Below are positions 49,959-63,344 of a stretch of DNA of 64,000 nucleotides, one piece after another. Both the position numbers and the translations under genes were made by a program. Origin of the DNA: Platycnemis pennipes (lineage: Eukaryota; Arthropoda; Insecta; Odonata; Platycnemididae); the NCBI GenBank assembly GCA_933228895.1, contig OW121850.1:32931773-32995772 (forward strand). Direction: 5' to 3'. The notes under the pieces are model-generated. The model was not told the DNA's origin. It ran no database searches and was given only the letters and a program-made list of their open reading frames with translations. Position 1 is the stretch's first letter; every line of letters begins with the position of its first letter.

Positions 49959-52184
49959 ATTGTGCAGTTTCAGCGGGAAGTGCCGCTTAAGTTTTCATGG
50001 CCAGTTTATAAGAGCCTTGAATTTGTTAAAAGCCTTACCGTGATGAATAAAAGCATATCTTGCCCAAGAAGAAATAAAAATAGAGAATAATTCGAAGAAT
50101 TTCTATAAAATCCAAATATCTAATCATTTCATCATTAGAATAACTGCATTACGCATATAATTTATGCTATTCTACTTAAAAATATCATGCAGTGACATAA
50201 GCTGAAATTTCTAAGATATTGAAAGCACAGTTATTTTTGTAAATAGATATTCCAAAAAAAATTTGACAAAATCTTGTATGGTACGAGCCCAATTTAGAGC
50301 AGGAGGTGAATAAAATGTTGCTGAAATCAATATCATCCATAAAAATTAACAGACAATTGTTTACATAAATGCCTGAGAACGGATTGGGTCAGAGGATTTT
50401 GATCAAAATGAAACGTACGCTTAAGTTGGCAATCCTTTTATATTTATTTTGATTACTGTAAGCAGTAAGCAGGCTATCTAGGGATACCAGTAAGTGAGCA
50501 AATGTGTGAGAAATAAAATCATTTGGAGAAGCCCCAAAAATGGTCTCCTAGAAAATATTTAATTTACTTTAAATCAGTTTCGGAGGACGTTCGAGACAGA
50601 ATTTACGATCAATATGGGCGCATCAGGGAAAAGGAGTGCTGTATATTGCATCCAAAGAACGTCAATCATGATCAATGTTTTGCCAGTGGTATTTTTTCCG
50701 GCAATCATTTCAACCATAGCAAATGCGCGTAATCTACGATACACATTTTGGTTGTTTCCTACGAAAGAAACGCAGTAGGAGGGTTTCACATAGAAAACTT
50801 TCAGAAATGGCTTCTAAATGAATGGCCATATCAGATGAAATATATTTGTGGCTCAAAAATATGTAAAGGAGGGTATCTGCCGAATCCCTTATCCAAAAAG
50901 TTTTGAAGTCGTGCGATGAGTTCAACATTACGTTTGAAACTCTTCCCTCAGACTCCCTCAGAAACCCTCACTCTCGTCTTTCCGAGGTATTGGATGTGGC
51001 ATTTTCAAGATCCCCCAAGGCAGCTCGGGGAAAGTATCGTCTTGATGGCTAGAAAAAACTCACAGATGGCTCTGTATCCGAAAGTATAGTCCAGGAATAC
51101 TAAAACAAACAGTTAAAGTTGCTGGAAAAGCACCTACCTTTTAACTCAAGAAATGTTCTTTAAAAGTTCTTTATTATATTTCAATAATTATGAAATATAC
51201 CTATTAATACTGAATCCTAGAAGTAAGATCTTAGAAGTTTTACAGCTACTGTAAGATTTCGGCTAATTCTAAGGCTCACGGGAAAAGAATCATGATAAGA
51301 ATATTTTTAGTGCCAAGGAATTTTCTCATGTGAGCATGTCGTAGGAGTAAGTGTCATTAGGGGGGTGAGGCTGTGGAGCTTAATTTAACTGACTTGTGGT
51401 ATTAAAAAATACTTAATTATTTTCACATCTAGGCCTTAGCCAACTTTTTGATAAATTGGGATTAAGCTAGTTACCGTACAATCTGACTGGCTCTGAAAAT
51501 CCATAATATTTTCTCTTAAAAACAAGAAAGTTCAGACTGATTATTACGGAAAAAAGGAATTTGTTAACAGCTCTACGGAAATCAATCAGCACTGGGAAGG
51601 AGAAAGATACCAGAGAAGCGTACGTGTGCAATTACAAAGCTGCCCGCGCAGTAAGCCCCTTCACTCAAACCGCGTTCCACCGCGGAAAAAGTATCTGTTT
51701 GCTGAAGAACCGTGGAGGCAACCTCGACTCGGTCTCACCAACGCCTCAAACAAATACCTCTGTACACAGGCGAGAGAGTTTCGAGCAAGTTCTAAAGCTC
51801 CCAGCTGCCACGCAAATCTCCCGCCCCTCTCAACACCTCGCGTGCAATTAACCCGGTTCCTTCGAGTGGGGGATGCGATGCCTCTATTGGTCGTTGCCAA
51901 ATGAGGAGGAGAAATAAAGGGAAAAATCATGTGCCCTTCTAAACAATGAAAGTTGGCACAGTGACTTTTCATGCAGCTTCACAGGAATTAAAAGTTAAAA
52001 AGTAATTTCTGACTAAAAGCCTTTTTATACAGGACCTGAATGACATAATTACCGGCACGATGAGTATGTCACCCTGTAGTAGAATCGTGTGCTAGGGTAA
52101 GTGGTTGAGCTCATAGTCTTTATAGCGGCGATGTTTATTCTATATAACAGCAATGTACATTCTGTATGGTAAGGTCTGAGAGGG

Positions 52185-52300
52185 TCCTGGTGGGCTAGTG
52201 GGTAGAGCGCCCAGCTACCCGGCTTCAAATCCCGGGGAGAATCCTTTCCGGAGACCCCTACCTTAAATCCTCACGAATGGATGTTTTGCTTGTAGGGACT
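52185..52300 (+). mobile_element. degenerate tRNA-derived SINE-like element
   Basis: TGGGCTAGTGG at 52191-52201 fits an RNA polymerase III A box. GGCTTCAAATCCC at 52221-52233 is a one-or-two-base variant of a B box within a CCCGG/CCGGG T-arm stem. The A-to-B spacing (30 bp between starts) is about 14 bp shorter than in a normal tRNA gene, so the anticodon region appears deleted and no tRNA can be encoded. The downstream ATGGATGTTTTGC resembles the ATGGATGCTTG of the 38-kb SINE. Confidence 0.55.
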
Positions 52301-54095
52301 TCGTAGGAAATCGCAGGCGGTCCAGGGAAAGGAATTGACTCACATACCCTGAATATGTAAATTTCACACGCCAATGCCTTAGTGAGCTCTACCCTCGTAT
52401 ATCAAAAACCAGCCTTCGGGTTGAACACTGATTTAAAAAGGTCGGAGAGAGAATGCGGACGCCAGGAGGAGAAAGTTCAAGAAAAAGAAAGTGATGGTAG
52501 GCTGAAAGGTTTTAACTGGGGGATAAGCAATACGAAGGCTGAGCGAGGCGTTCGAAAATTCAAGTGTGTTGACTACTATTGGTCGCATGAGAAGATAAAA
52601 CAGCATATGGGTTCCAGGTGAGGGTGAAATGAATGGCAAGATGAGGGTGATGTTACTGGATGATTTAGGTGGAAGATGGTCGTTTTTGGCAATATATTGC
52701 CACTCAAATGTCACAGGATGAAAAAACGCACCATGCTCATTAAGTAAAATAAACAACAGTTCTCTGTGAAGTTCCACAGTTTATTAAGGGTTGCGTATAT
52801 TTTCCCGATATGCAGTGGTCCCACCAAGTTTCGTCAAAGGAAGATCATTTAAATCATCTAGCTGTACAATAAACCAGTGTAGGGCTGTTAATTCAAGTCC
52901 TTTATCTCATGAATGAATAACAACAACTTCCACAAAGTCCAGAGTGATATACTGAAAGTTAAATTATGATTGACATAAAACATAAATTGCTCCTCATATA
53001 TCGTGAATGGTAATGTAAGAATACAACGGAGTGACTCTATAAACACGCATCATTTGAATCCTCACTTTGTATCTCGATGGACTTTATCAGAACGTGGAAA
53101 TCAATTATAATCATTAACTTTCAACCTAACACCAAGGATAAAGTTTCACAAAACATCTCTCTCTCCTCTGAACACACTCTACTTTGGCCGAAACACAGTA
53201 AAATATAGCCTGTAATGGGCACCCCGTATAGCAGACTAACCTGAGCTGCTGAATGTATTTACGCAGGTTGGCTCTAATGAATCGTGAAGATCGTTAGAAG
53301 CCACACATAGCAAGCATCCGGTTTTAATGAAGGGGTTTCATTATAACTCACGAAGACTTATTAGCGTATTTGTTCCGTTAATGAAAAAGCAAAAGCAAAG
53401 GCTGAACTCAATTTCGCTCTTGACTCCAGAAAATTTGGAAGGGCTAAAAATAACACGTTAATGGTAGCCTTTTGCAACACAGGTTCTTCAGTCCTTATAA
53501 ACGCGTCGAAATTAATATGATACCTCACTTTGGTGCTTGGTATCCAAAAATTGTTAAAGAATAATTATAATAGCTTACGTGGGCATAAAACAACGAATGT
53601 GACTACGTACTTTATCGAGGAAACTAAACCATCATGGGATTATTGAGACCAAATACTTTACTTAAGTATGCAATCAGCAGTTGTCACTGTTACACAATAA
53701 TTTAAACTACCGAGCACTCTTGGTAGAAATGAATACCAGGGGTAATAGCTGGGAAAAGTAGAAAGGGTTAAAAAGATGCTGGAAATAGAAGTAGAACAGG
53801 TGGTTGAAGTAGGTGAGAAGGGAGAATAGAATGTTCTAATCCATTAAATATGAAAAAATATTGAATTGACGGGAAAGTAAGAGCAAACGATTCAGCTTAA
53901 GAATAGGTAAGACAGAAGACTCAGCGAACGGGTGAAAGTAATGATTTCAGATGAATTGGGGTATACAGTTGTAGCGGAGAGGGGGAGAGGGGGATTTTGC
54001 TGTGAATGAGGGAGCACATCCCCCCTCATTCTCAGCAAAATGATAATAATTGTAAGAAATTAGCAAGAATGGGATGATGGTTCATCAATCTCCAT

Positions 54096-54625
54096 CACTG
54101 TAGCCTTCGGGATGACGATGCAATCTTTCATACGCCCCCCTAGGTTACCAGTGACGTGTGGAACGACTTGGGAGCAGTAGGATTGGACAAGTGCTGTTCT
54201 CCCCTAATTGACGCCTTCCACTAACTGGCTGGCTCTCGAGTATAGTTTCCGTCTTCTCTTTTTTCTCCTTAACCGATTCGCAAGAGAAAAAGAAATCGGG
54301 AGGCCAAGGAGGCTGGGGGAGGTAGTATGGGAGCAAGAAAGGAAGGGTGGGGGTGCGCGGAGACGACGACAGGGTGGAGGTGAGGGGGCGGTGAGAAGGA
54401 GGGGTAAAGGGGTACATAGTGAGCTATCGTTGCCGTCAGGTTTTCACTTTTCCCCATCGTCCATCCTCCCCCCTATTGCCCCTTCTCTACATCCGCCCTT
54501 AACCCTTCTAATGACCCTATCTGTTGACACGCTTCCAAAAGAATTTCTCCTCGCAACAAACAAGAGGGATGGAAAAGGGTCTGTGCAAACTCGGTCTGGC
54601 GAAAAGGGATAACGTTTACCACTCG
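54096..54625 (+). other. purine-rich island
   Basis: The core at about 54285-54415 is strongly G+A-rich (GGGGGAGGTAGTATGGGAGC and similar) with CpG, followed by a pyrimidine-rich segment to about 54510. The 134-codon + frame (54208-54612) and the 90- and 62-codon minus frames overlap and are low complexity. Confidence 0.5.
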
Positions 54626-57150
54626 AGGGAATGAAAATGGTTTCATTTTCTCAACATATTTCGCAGATAGGAAAACGCACCACGTTTTAAAAACTCGCGT
54701 CACATTGAAGTTAATAGAATTGGTTTCCACTTAGTAAAAAAATCATGTTTTACGAATAACTGGGTATCTGGTGATGATGTAAGATTTATGTAACAGTACG
54801 ATATAATACTTTCTGTGGAAATTCAATCTGATATTTGCTTTCTTACCTAAATCGCATCACAGTTCTCAATAATTAACCTCGCCATAATTCGGTCGTAGAC
54901 TAGGAATGCGTAAGAAAATCATCTCAGACTGTAAAAACCATTTAGGTCCCTCAAAGGTAACAATTTTGGATGAAAATAGCATTTTTATAAAAATTATACG
55001 AGTAGGTATATATTTATTCAAAATATATGATCTAATACTATAATATACGAGAATATATTTATGCAAAAATTTTAGCGGAAATAAATTGTGAAATTGTTTT
55101 GTATTTGAAAAGTACCTATATTTAATTAAATTGTGAAAGAAAAACAAATATTTATTGCTTTGGTTGGTTTTCGATAAGGAATACACGATCAATCTTATAG
55201 GCAATACTTGACACTTATAAATAAATAGCATTTCAATTATCACTCCCTGAAAGTATTTTCAATTTCTAATATTATAATATCAAATTGGACAATGAATGAT
55301 TTCAATAATAAAGTTTTATGAAGCTAATACGCCTCTAAGGATTGCGGGACATAAATATTATGTTTACGAAAGTAACTTTGTAAAATACGTACCTAGAGCT
55401 AAAATAAGTTAAATTTCTAGACAAGGCTTTGCAGTAGGTTACTCATCATCCTTCAATTTTCCTTGCAACTCCATTTGGTAGATGATGTGCCATCATTTAA
55501 ATTGACAGGAATACGATGAGAAAAATTTGAATTATATTTAAAGGAAAAATTCATGAATTCACCGAAAATATTCTTGATTTCATCTTATTAAAAGGATTGT
55601 TATGAAAACCCCCGTCCAATAATCCATACAGAGGAGCTCCAATACAATATTCCAAGACCTTCAAATACATTGAAAATATACGTCAATCAGGCTTAAGTTA
55701 CTCCGTTGTTTGCGTGTCAAATTAATAGCGACGGGATAATGGAAGCAGAAGCGTGGCGTGGCGCGATTGACACGACCGCAGGGAATAGCATTTCCAACCG
55801 GTTATGCGAGGATGCTCTGCTGACGACAGTTTCCCCGGCGTACTATATGCCCACAAAAGCGGCGGATCAAAACACAAGTCAGTGTGACTAATTATTCTCC
55901 CCCGATTAAAAGCCCAAATTGTGTTTTACAGAGGAATTTAGAATTGGCGAGGAATAAAATGTCAAACTTCATTAGGAAAGAAAATATCCCACCAGATGCT
56001 AATATTTTAATTTAAAGACTGTAAATCGATATTAAAATGAGCAGTTACCGAAAAACCAAATGAACAAAATCTCGCTTATTTGCTCCTCCACGAAATTTTT
56101 TTTGTTTTCTCTAAGTGGAGAGGATTTTAATAACGATTAGGCACCAACGCTACTAAAAGAAAGAACGAAAAATATAAACGCATGTCACAAAAATTAAAAT
56201 CAGGTAGCATTCGAATATTTCTGGGAAAAATGACACCCGCCAATACTACTAGCTCTAAGTTGCATAGTTATCATTGCATGGTATTCCTTAGTTACATGCC
56301 CGTATGGCTTGGTGGCTCATAGTTGCACGTAAGTGGTGCATTCTAGGTGATATTTACCTCCAGCCACACACCCTCGTGGTTGCTCGCAGGGTATTACGCA
56401 GATGTATATGCATACTTATTTGCCAGTCGAAAGCGTTAGTCTCACTGCTTACTCTAATCAAATAAGGTTTAACCGTTTTTTAAATAAGTCCAAAACAGCT
56501 ATATTATTGCCCGTACGACATATAAGTAGATTAGACATTTATTATATGGCTCCGATGACCAATGTAAGATGAAATTAGTTTATTTTTGCAGCTGGTGACG
56601 CTAACCTCATAATACGACCTATCCATAATATTCTGCATTGAAACCAAGTATAGAACAACCATGCACTTCTGATACTCGGATAACGTCATGAAATACGGCA
56701 TAAGGGAATTCGTTCATGAAATCAACTGATAAAGTGAATTCACGCTCTTGGAGGCAGCAAAAAAAAGTTTAATATAATATTCTTAATCAATGATGATGTA
56801 AATTAATTGTTTTATTGGTTATTATAGCACATATTTGCATCAAATATAAAAGAAAGCACTTTTGAATTCTATTTAAATTTAAGATTACGCAAATTCAAAA
56901 TAGAACAATTCTATTTTCACATAGAATTAGAATTTCTTAATAATCATTGTAAACTTTTAGAAAATGGAAGGCTCCCGGAATGACTCCCGCAATTGCCTAA
57001 TCATGCGTATGAAATGAGATCCCGTGAGCATTTCGCGATTTAAAAGACGAGACTTTCCTCTCCAACAACTACCAATCTGAAGCCGCCTCTCCTCCGTTGG
57101 CACAAAAAAGTAGACTCCAACCTTCGCCTTATTTGCTATGCATACGAGAG
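54626..57150. other. AT-rich noncoding stretch
   Basis: No supported gene. The minus frame at 54866-55243 (125 codons) is Ile/Phe/Tyr/Lys-rich, as AT-rich DNA tends to give, with no motif I know. A small palindrome, AAAATAGAACAATTCTATTTT without its last base, lies at about 56897-56917. Confidence 0.5.
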
Positions 57151-57154
57151 CAAT

Positions 57155-57765
57155 CACCCGAGCGTGAGTCCCAAATCTCGGAGTTGGGGCTTCGGTTGAT
57201 TCAAAGGAGGACGAGGACGATCCCCGTCCAATAAGGCGACCGAGACGCGATCTGGACGCACCTTAATCCCTCTTGCTTCCTGCCATCCGAGGCCCGCCCG
57301 TAGATCCTCAGACCCCTCGGCGTCAATGGAAAAACATGGCATACCAGGGACCTGCTCTATTTGACAATGGAGAGGACGAGAGGAGGGGAAGAATTCGATG
57401 GAAGGATTCGCAGGTGATGCGAGAATTAACAGAGATTGGAAGAATAAGGCAAGAAGCGTGAATTAGCGAGGTTATTCGATGCGAGGCTCACAGGATTAGA
57501 TGGAGAAAGGAAAGCATTTCAACCACGTGGAGACAGAGAACGAGATGGAGGCAGTTTGAGGTGGCGGAAGGCATTTGAAGCACTTGGGCGAGAGGGATGC
57601 TTCGGTCCGTAGGAGAGAAGGTCATTGTGGAAAGTTTTATCGTTTTTCTCGGGACAAGAGGATGAGGGAATGGGAATTTGGAAAGTGGACAAGGAAAAAC
57701 TGTAAAGTTCCCTTGGGTGCAAGAATAGCTGGCGAAGCAGATGGGAGAAAAAAATAAGTCATGTT
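57155..57765 (+). other. purine-rich island
   Basis: CpG-containing GC-rich sequence at about 57160-57310 is followed by G+A-rich + strand at about 57360-57750 (GGACGAGAGGAGGGGAAGAA near 57373). Frames of 60-68 codons show no motifs. Confidence 0.5.
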
Positions 57766-59794
57766 CCTAAATTCATATGTTGAACTGTCTCCCTCCACAC
57801 ATGTTAAATAGATTGCTTTGTGAGTAGAGACTAATATGATACCAAAGAAGCAAAATACTCTTGATTTCTCCACAATATTTGCCCTTCTAGATTCTGCAAA
57901 AGCAAATTTTTCCTGTGATGTATAGGCTAAAAATAGGTTTCAAATACATCATTTTTGCCTCCAATGCAGTACTAAATTTCGCTAAATCTCATAAACTTTA
58001 CACAATGAAATCAATATATAATATATATATTTATACCTTTAATGAAACAACAAAGAAGATCCAGCAGGGTTATTTTCCTTCCTTTGAACACTAAATTCCA
58101 TTGCAGAAGTTTTCTCATTAAGTAAATGATATCACTACTGACTCTCTATTTCTTGATACAAAACTATTCTCTCCCTAAGAAATCTTTCCTCCTTCTCAAA
58201 CGCTCCGCCAATGTATGCCAGTGCCACATGAAAAATGAAACTTATAGCCTAATATTCCTTCAAAACTTCTTCTGCATTTTATGGTTTTGGATTGAAACTA
58301 CTTTTACAAAGTTCTCGGGAGGTAGATACTCTATATTAGAAGACACTTTGAAGAAAATGGAAGAATATTACCATCGCTATTTCACGTAGACATACACAGG
58401 GTACAATAGATATTTACTCTTCCTCCAGTCTTTCGAGTGTTAACTCATTGAAATTCACTCTCTCCACCCCTCATTATACAATGTTCCAAGATCAAAATCA
58501 TTCTTGCTACATATAATTCTACTTTCACTTCCAAGACCAATTAAACTGTCCAAATATTTTCTGCAAGAAAAAAAACTTGAAAAATAACCTCAGCAATGAA
58601 AATGATATGCAAATATAAAGCTAAATTAAATAACGTTCCATAATCATGTCGTAGGATGATCATATAAATTATAAACAGTAGAATGTTATGCAACATTACT
58701 ATGCTATGAAATTGGAATATTCATATAGTCAGGGTAAAGAAAGGTATTGGTGAAATATAAAAACAGAATTTTACGAATTACGCCTGCCAGGAATGTGCCA
58801 TTTTACCCTCTCACAGCAGCATCGGAGAGAATTGAGCTATTCACATAATAAAGTGTGAACTTATTCTTTCCCGTACGATCATGGCTGACATTATAACTAT
58901 TTCAATGATTAGATCTCAATAGTTTCATCTAAACCATGTTATCATGAAAAAAAGATGAGCGAAAATAAGTACGCAAAAAAGAAGGCCGACAACAACACAA
59001 AATATGATGTGCAGGAAAAAGACCTTGTCAATTAGTATTAATTGCCCAAATGGCAGAAAATAAAAAGGAAAATAATTCAAATAATATTATAATAATTTGA
59101 TAATCTATTTTCCGGAATTTGAGTAGATTATATATAATTTTAAAAATTCCATAAAAAATATTGGAAAAAAATGTTTTCCCTAATAGTTAAATCACGCACA
59201 GACATATCCAGGCACGAAATTATTTTTTTCCACTTTTATTTTCCTAAAATTCAACAATTCCGGAGATGTCTGAAGGGGATGATTTTTATCCAGGTTTTTG
59301 GTTGCAAGCAGTGATAACCCTGATACTACTTTTCATGGAACCAAGCAACTAAAAAATGATGATTAATGCTGGTGCAGTCATGAGTATTTGATATAATTAA
59401 AGCCATGAATCTTTTCCGAATTTATTTATTAGTATCCACATTTTGTTATTCAGCAGAGGATGTCATTTTTATATTCTAAAAGGGCAATTTTCTCCTTCAA
59501 CAAGTTAAAATATGTGCTCATGAGGGTGATTGACAAGTATTTACCCACAAATTTATCCCAAAAATGATGTCAGATACTATTTAATAGCGTACGAACGGGT
59601 TATATTTCATTTTTAAATAAGAGATATTTTTCATTTCCCTTAAGTAGAGCACATACTTTTTCATTTTTGTAAATCCCTTGAACTCACGGGAGATGGATTC
59701 TAGAGCCCCGTACTAAAATGGCGTTATTAATCTTTTAACCACAACAACATCCCATGATCAGCATGAATATAAGGGAGAGGCAAAAGAATATATA
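57766..59794. other. AT-rich noncoding stretch
   Basis: AT-rich complex DNA. The 87-codon + frame at 58126-58389 has no recognisable feature. A TA-rich run lies near 58013-58033. Nothing else noted. Confidence 0.5.
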
Positions 59795-60870
59795 TGTTCA
59801 CTAAACGCAAGATAATGCATGGTATCGAAGGAAAAAGTGGTCCAAAGGGGATGGAAGATGGTGAGAGTCTAAGGAGGGAAGGAGCTGAAGGATAAGGAGG
59901 GGGCTGAAGGTGAAAGTGACGATGGTAGTGCGGGATTCCATAATAATGCCATCACTATGGAGCAAATGAATTGGAGTAGAAACGTGGAGATAAGGTAATG
60001 CGAGAGTGGCGATGGCAGTCAAAGGAGGAGAACTGGAGGGAGAGGGTTAAATAGGGGTCACCGCGGCGGGAGAAACTGAGGGAGGAAGGATGCGTGTTCT
60101 CGTAAGACCCCTGAGTGAGCGGGATGCCCCTGATGGATACGGGGGAGGGAGCATAGAAGCCGGGAGCAACGACTTGCACTTAATGGGGCTCAAAAGAGTC
60201 GGGGGATGAACAGGAAGAAGCAGGAGAAGAAGGGGATGAGGGAGGGAAAGGGTTATAGGTCCGCGAGAAGCGTTGCAAAAAAATGAAGGGAAATAAGTAG
60301 GGGGATGGCATAAGAAGTGCTTTTAGGAGAGGGCGCAGGAGACGGCGATGGCAATAAGAAGTGGGCGCGCGCGCTGCTTCGAGGGAGAAGCTCGGAGATT
60401 TTCGGAAGACGAAGCGAGCAGATGGAGGTGGTTGGGCTTTCCTACGCGGAAGACCGGGTGGAAGGGGGGAAGGGACTTAAAGGGGCGGGTGAGGGAAGGA
60501 CGCTTGCTGCAGCGGTGCACGGGAACAACGTGGAGCCCTCTCGGATTTGCGCAGAGAGGACACGAGGACGCAGTGTGGGAGGAAGGGGAGGCGGGTTTGG
60601 GGCGGAAAGGCTTGGCGGGGGAAGTGGGTGTCAATTGCAGCGCTGTTGAAGGCGGGTTGGAGGGTCGGGATGAAATTACTGCGTCCGAGGGGAACGTTTT
60701 ATTCAAGGGGCACGACGAGGGCAAAAATGCGGGGTGGCGTGCTTCGAAAATTTTATCGCCACCAGCGGGATTTCTCGAGTGAATCCAGCCCATATGGTTG
60801 TTTCTCAAAGTGGGGCGCGGGAAAGGAATATTAGGAGAGGAGAGAGCAAAGGAGGCATGCGCGGGGGATC
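59795..60870 (+). other. large purine-rich, CpG-dense island
   Basis: About 1.1 kb, G+A-rich on the + strand, with its CpG peak around 60355-60640 (including GGGCGCGCGCGCTGC near 60363). Frames of 95-161 codons are open in three or more registers on both strands (60317-60834), mutually overlapping and Pro/Ser/Arg/Gly-rich. Such multi-frame openness is typical of stop-poor GC-rich DNA. A CpG-island promoter is conceivable but no core promoter element stood out. Confidence 0.55.
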
Positions 60871-63340
60871 TTGAATTCTTCCGGAGGAATAGCTACAGAA
60901 ATAGCCCCAAATGATATAAGCTTTGCATTTACTAGTTATTAAAATTGGCAGCTTCCTAACATGGACATCAAATTACATCATCAATGTATTACATCTTCAC
61001 ATAAATTTATGAATAATTTCACATACCTAATTTCATGAATAATTTATCCAACATGAATAACTATCATGGTCAAATGAGAATCCCAATATTAATACAAGTT
61101 AGCAACTAGAGAGCGGAAGAGTTGTAAATCTATCATGAAAATGATTACCTAAACTCTACTTACAGTTTCTTCGGGTCATGAGCTACAATATTTAAGTAGC
61201 CATTTCTATTTAATCTGGAAATGATCCGAGGTTTGTATCCGAATATGCGTCCATATTAATTTTATCATCAATTCTTCAAATTCATAAATTTTAATATCGA
61301 ACGCCAGCACAGAGGAAGGGACTGTAATGGAAGGTATGTCTTATATTCAATAATAAATTAAGTTATTTAAAATATTTTGAAAATCCACGACAAAGGTGTT
61401 TTTTGCCTAAATATCATGGTTATTATTAGTGGCTAGCTCGGTGATGTGAATGTGACAACCCAGAAATTTACTAGGGAAATAATGCTCACAGTATCCTTCG
61501 AACCTTTCATCAATAGGTGAATCCTTTTAATACAAATGCTAAGACCTTTCCTCCATTAGTCAAAGACCGACTTATAATATGCATTAGCCAGAAAATGCAA
61601 GTGCAATTTTGAAGATCTGTTTGTTAATTCATTTTAGGTGGAACGCTTATCTGGTAAGAAAACTTTAAGTACAAAAACGAACTGGGCCACGCTTTTAAGC
61701 ACTACTATTAACCTACATGAGCTGAAAACACATCCCCATCAAGTTCTTCTGCACTATCCACCTTCGCCGTTTTCTCTGGTCTACGGACATACTTAAGCCC
61801 ATTCCAATCCCCAGTATTTCACATAAATCTCCACCCAAAGAATCACAAGTATTTTCAGATAATTTATGCAAGCGTGGATAATTTAGAAGTTGAGTAAATG
61901 TTGGGTTGTTTCATCGCAAGTAGTAAGGGTGGCGAGAAACATTGCCCCTACATTAGCCTATTCTTGACGAATGGCGCCAAGGAGTCCTGTGTTTAACGAC
62001 CCATTCCACGGGCATAGTGCTTCAGTTGAAGTGCTCTCCACTTGGCCATCGAGTAAGGACAGAGTTTTCGCTGTAAAACTTCTCCCACTGCCGGGATTAA
62101 AACTCGACCCTTCGGGATGGGAGGACAGTAAAATGACTATCACACAAACGCGGATCCTCTAGTGAAATATTTATTTATATCTGACGATTTTTTGGCTCTG
62201 TTTCGGTTGCTTATAGGAAACAGGCTCGGCGAAACTTTCGTCGAAGAGCAAAATAAAACAAAATGCAATACAGCACGAGAATTGATTGAGTCCTTGACTG
62301 ATTTATCGACTATATTTTAAAAAAGTACTAAGGAAAAGACAAAAACTGAATATTCTGCGTGAAAGGAACAGCATTAACGTCTACATAATCATCCACGGGA
62401 GACATGAGTGGAAACGCTTCGCGAAATTGAGCTATCAAAGAAGCGGTACACGGTCTGAGAAGTTTAGACCCTCCAAGGGAGAACACAAACTGAAGAAAAC
62501 TTCAAGCTAAGTTAAACTAGATTAGCAGATGAATAAAGAAATTGGAACTATGCGTGACTCGATCACCGTCAAGTAGGAACGAGAGAGAGCTGGGGTAGTT
62601 GGGGTAAATTTCGCATAGTTTCTTCTCCTCGTGAATTGCTTTACGTTCGAGACCAGGCAGTGGTGGCTGCTCAGGGAGATTAGCAAGACAAGGGGGGATA
62701 GACGGCTAGTTTGGTGTGATATAAGATGCTTGGATAGGAGTTAACTCCTGTTTCCAAAAGGATAACGAGATGAGCATAGAGGATAGTTTAGGAAACAGGC
62801 AGTTTGATCAGGGTAATTGGAGGAGGGGAACTTAGAATTATAAAACATTATTTTTGGGAAAGATGTCAATGAAGAAGGCCTCAATTTTGTAAGAAATTTA
62901 CTCTTAAGCGCAAGTTGATGACGAACTAATGAAAAAATTGGTGACAAAATTATCGAAACGAAAGAGTTAAGCGAGGGGTAAAATCACTCATTTCGCACCG
63001 AAGTGGATTGCAATTAGAGCTCACTAATTACAATTATACTTCTTCCAGCTATTTAAAACAATTCCATCGATGCGTATTACTATACGTGTACAACAACTGC
63101 ACTGTAAACAACATGCCTCTATGTAGGGATAACAATCACACACGTACATAGGTAGTTTTCGTCGGGTAAAAACCGACAAAAATCCTTCACAACAGAATGA
63201 ATAAATCTCCTCTCGGGCGACGAAACGAGGTGAAAACTGAAAGGAATAAGTTTGGTGATTGCTGAAACGCCTTAAGCTACTCGGGAAACTTATATCGTCC
63301 ACTCTAGCAAGATAACGGACAGAATGTGAACGCAAAAGTT
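60871..63340. other. AT-rich noncoding stretch
   Basis: No supported gene or repeat. The minus frame of 186 codons (63024-63584) begins in the next island and has a Ser/Phe/Leu/Arg-rich N-terminal half. Its C-terminal part is Cys-rich (CLQCSCC), but I can assign no family and do not call it. Confidence 0.45.
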
Positions 63341-63344
63341 GTCG

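Larger units (their letters stand above)
48091..54095. other. mostly AT-rich noncoding stretch with foldback and SINE-like element
   Basis: About 6 kb without a supported gene. It holds the long hairpin at 49880-49958 and the tRNA-like element at 52185-52300. A non-purine CpG patch at about 51560-51900 has a 96-codon + frame and a 103-codon minus frame that overlap and show no motif. A small GC-richer patch lies at 48780-49030. Confidence 0.45.

Noticed and set aside
51561..51972. Overlapping plus and minus frames of 92-103 codons in a CpG patch
   Set aside because: Mutually overlapping, without motifs; treated as chance in stop-poor sequence.
60317..60834. Four overlapping open frames of 95-161 codons
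   Set aside because: Open in several registers on both strands at once in CpG-dense DNA; no single frame has a recognisable product.
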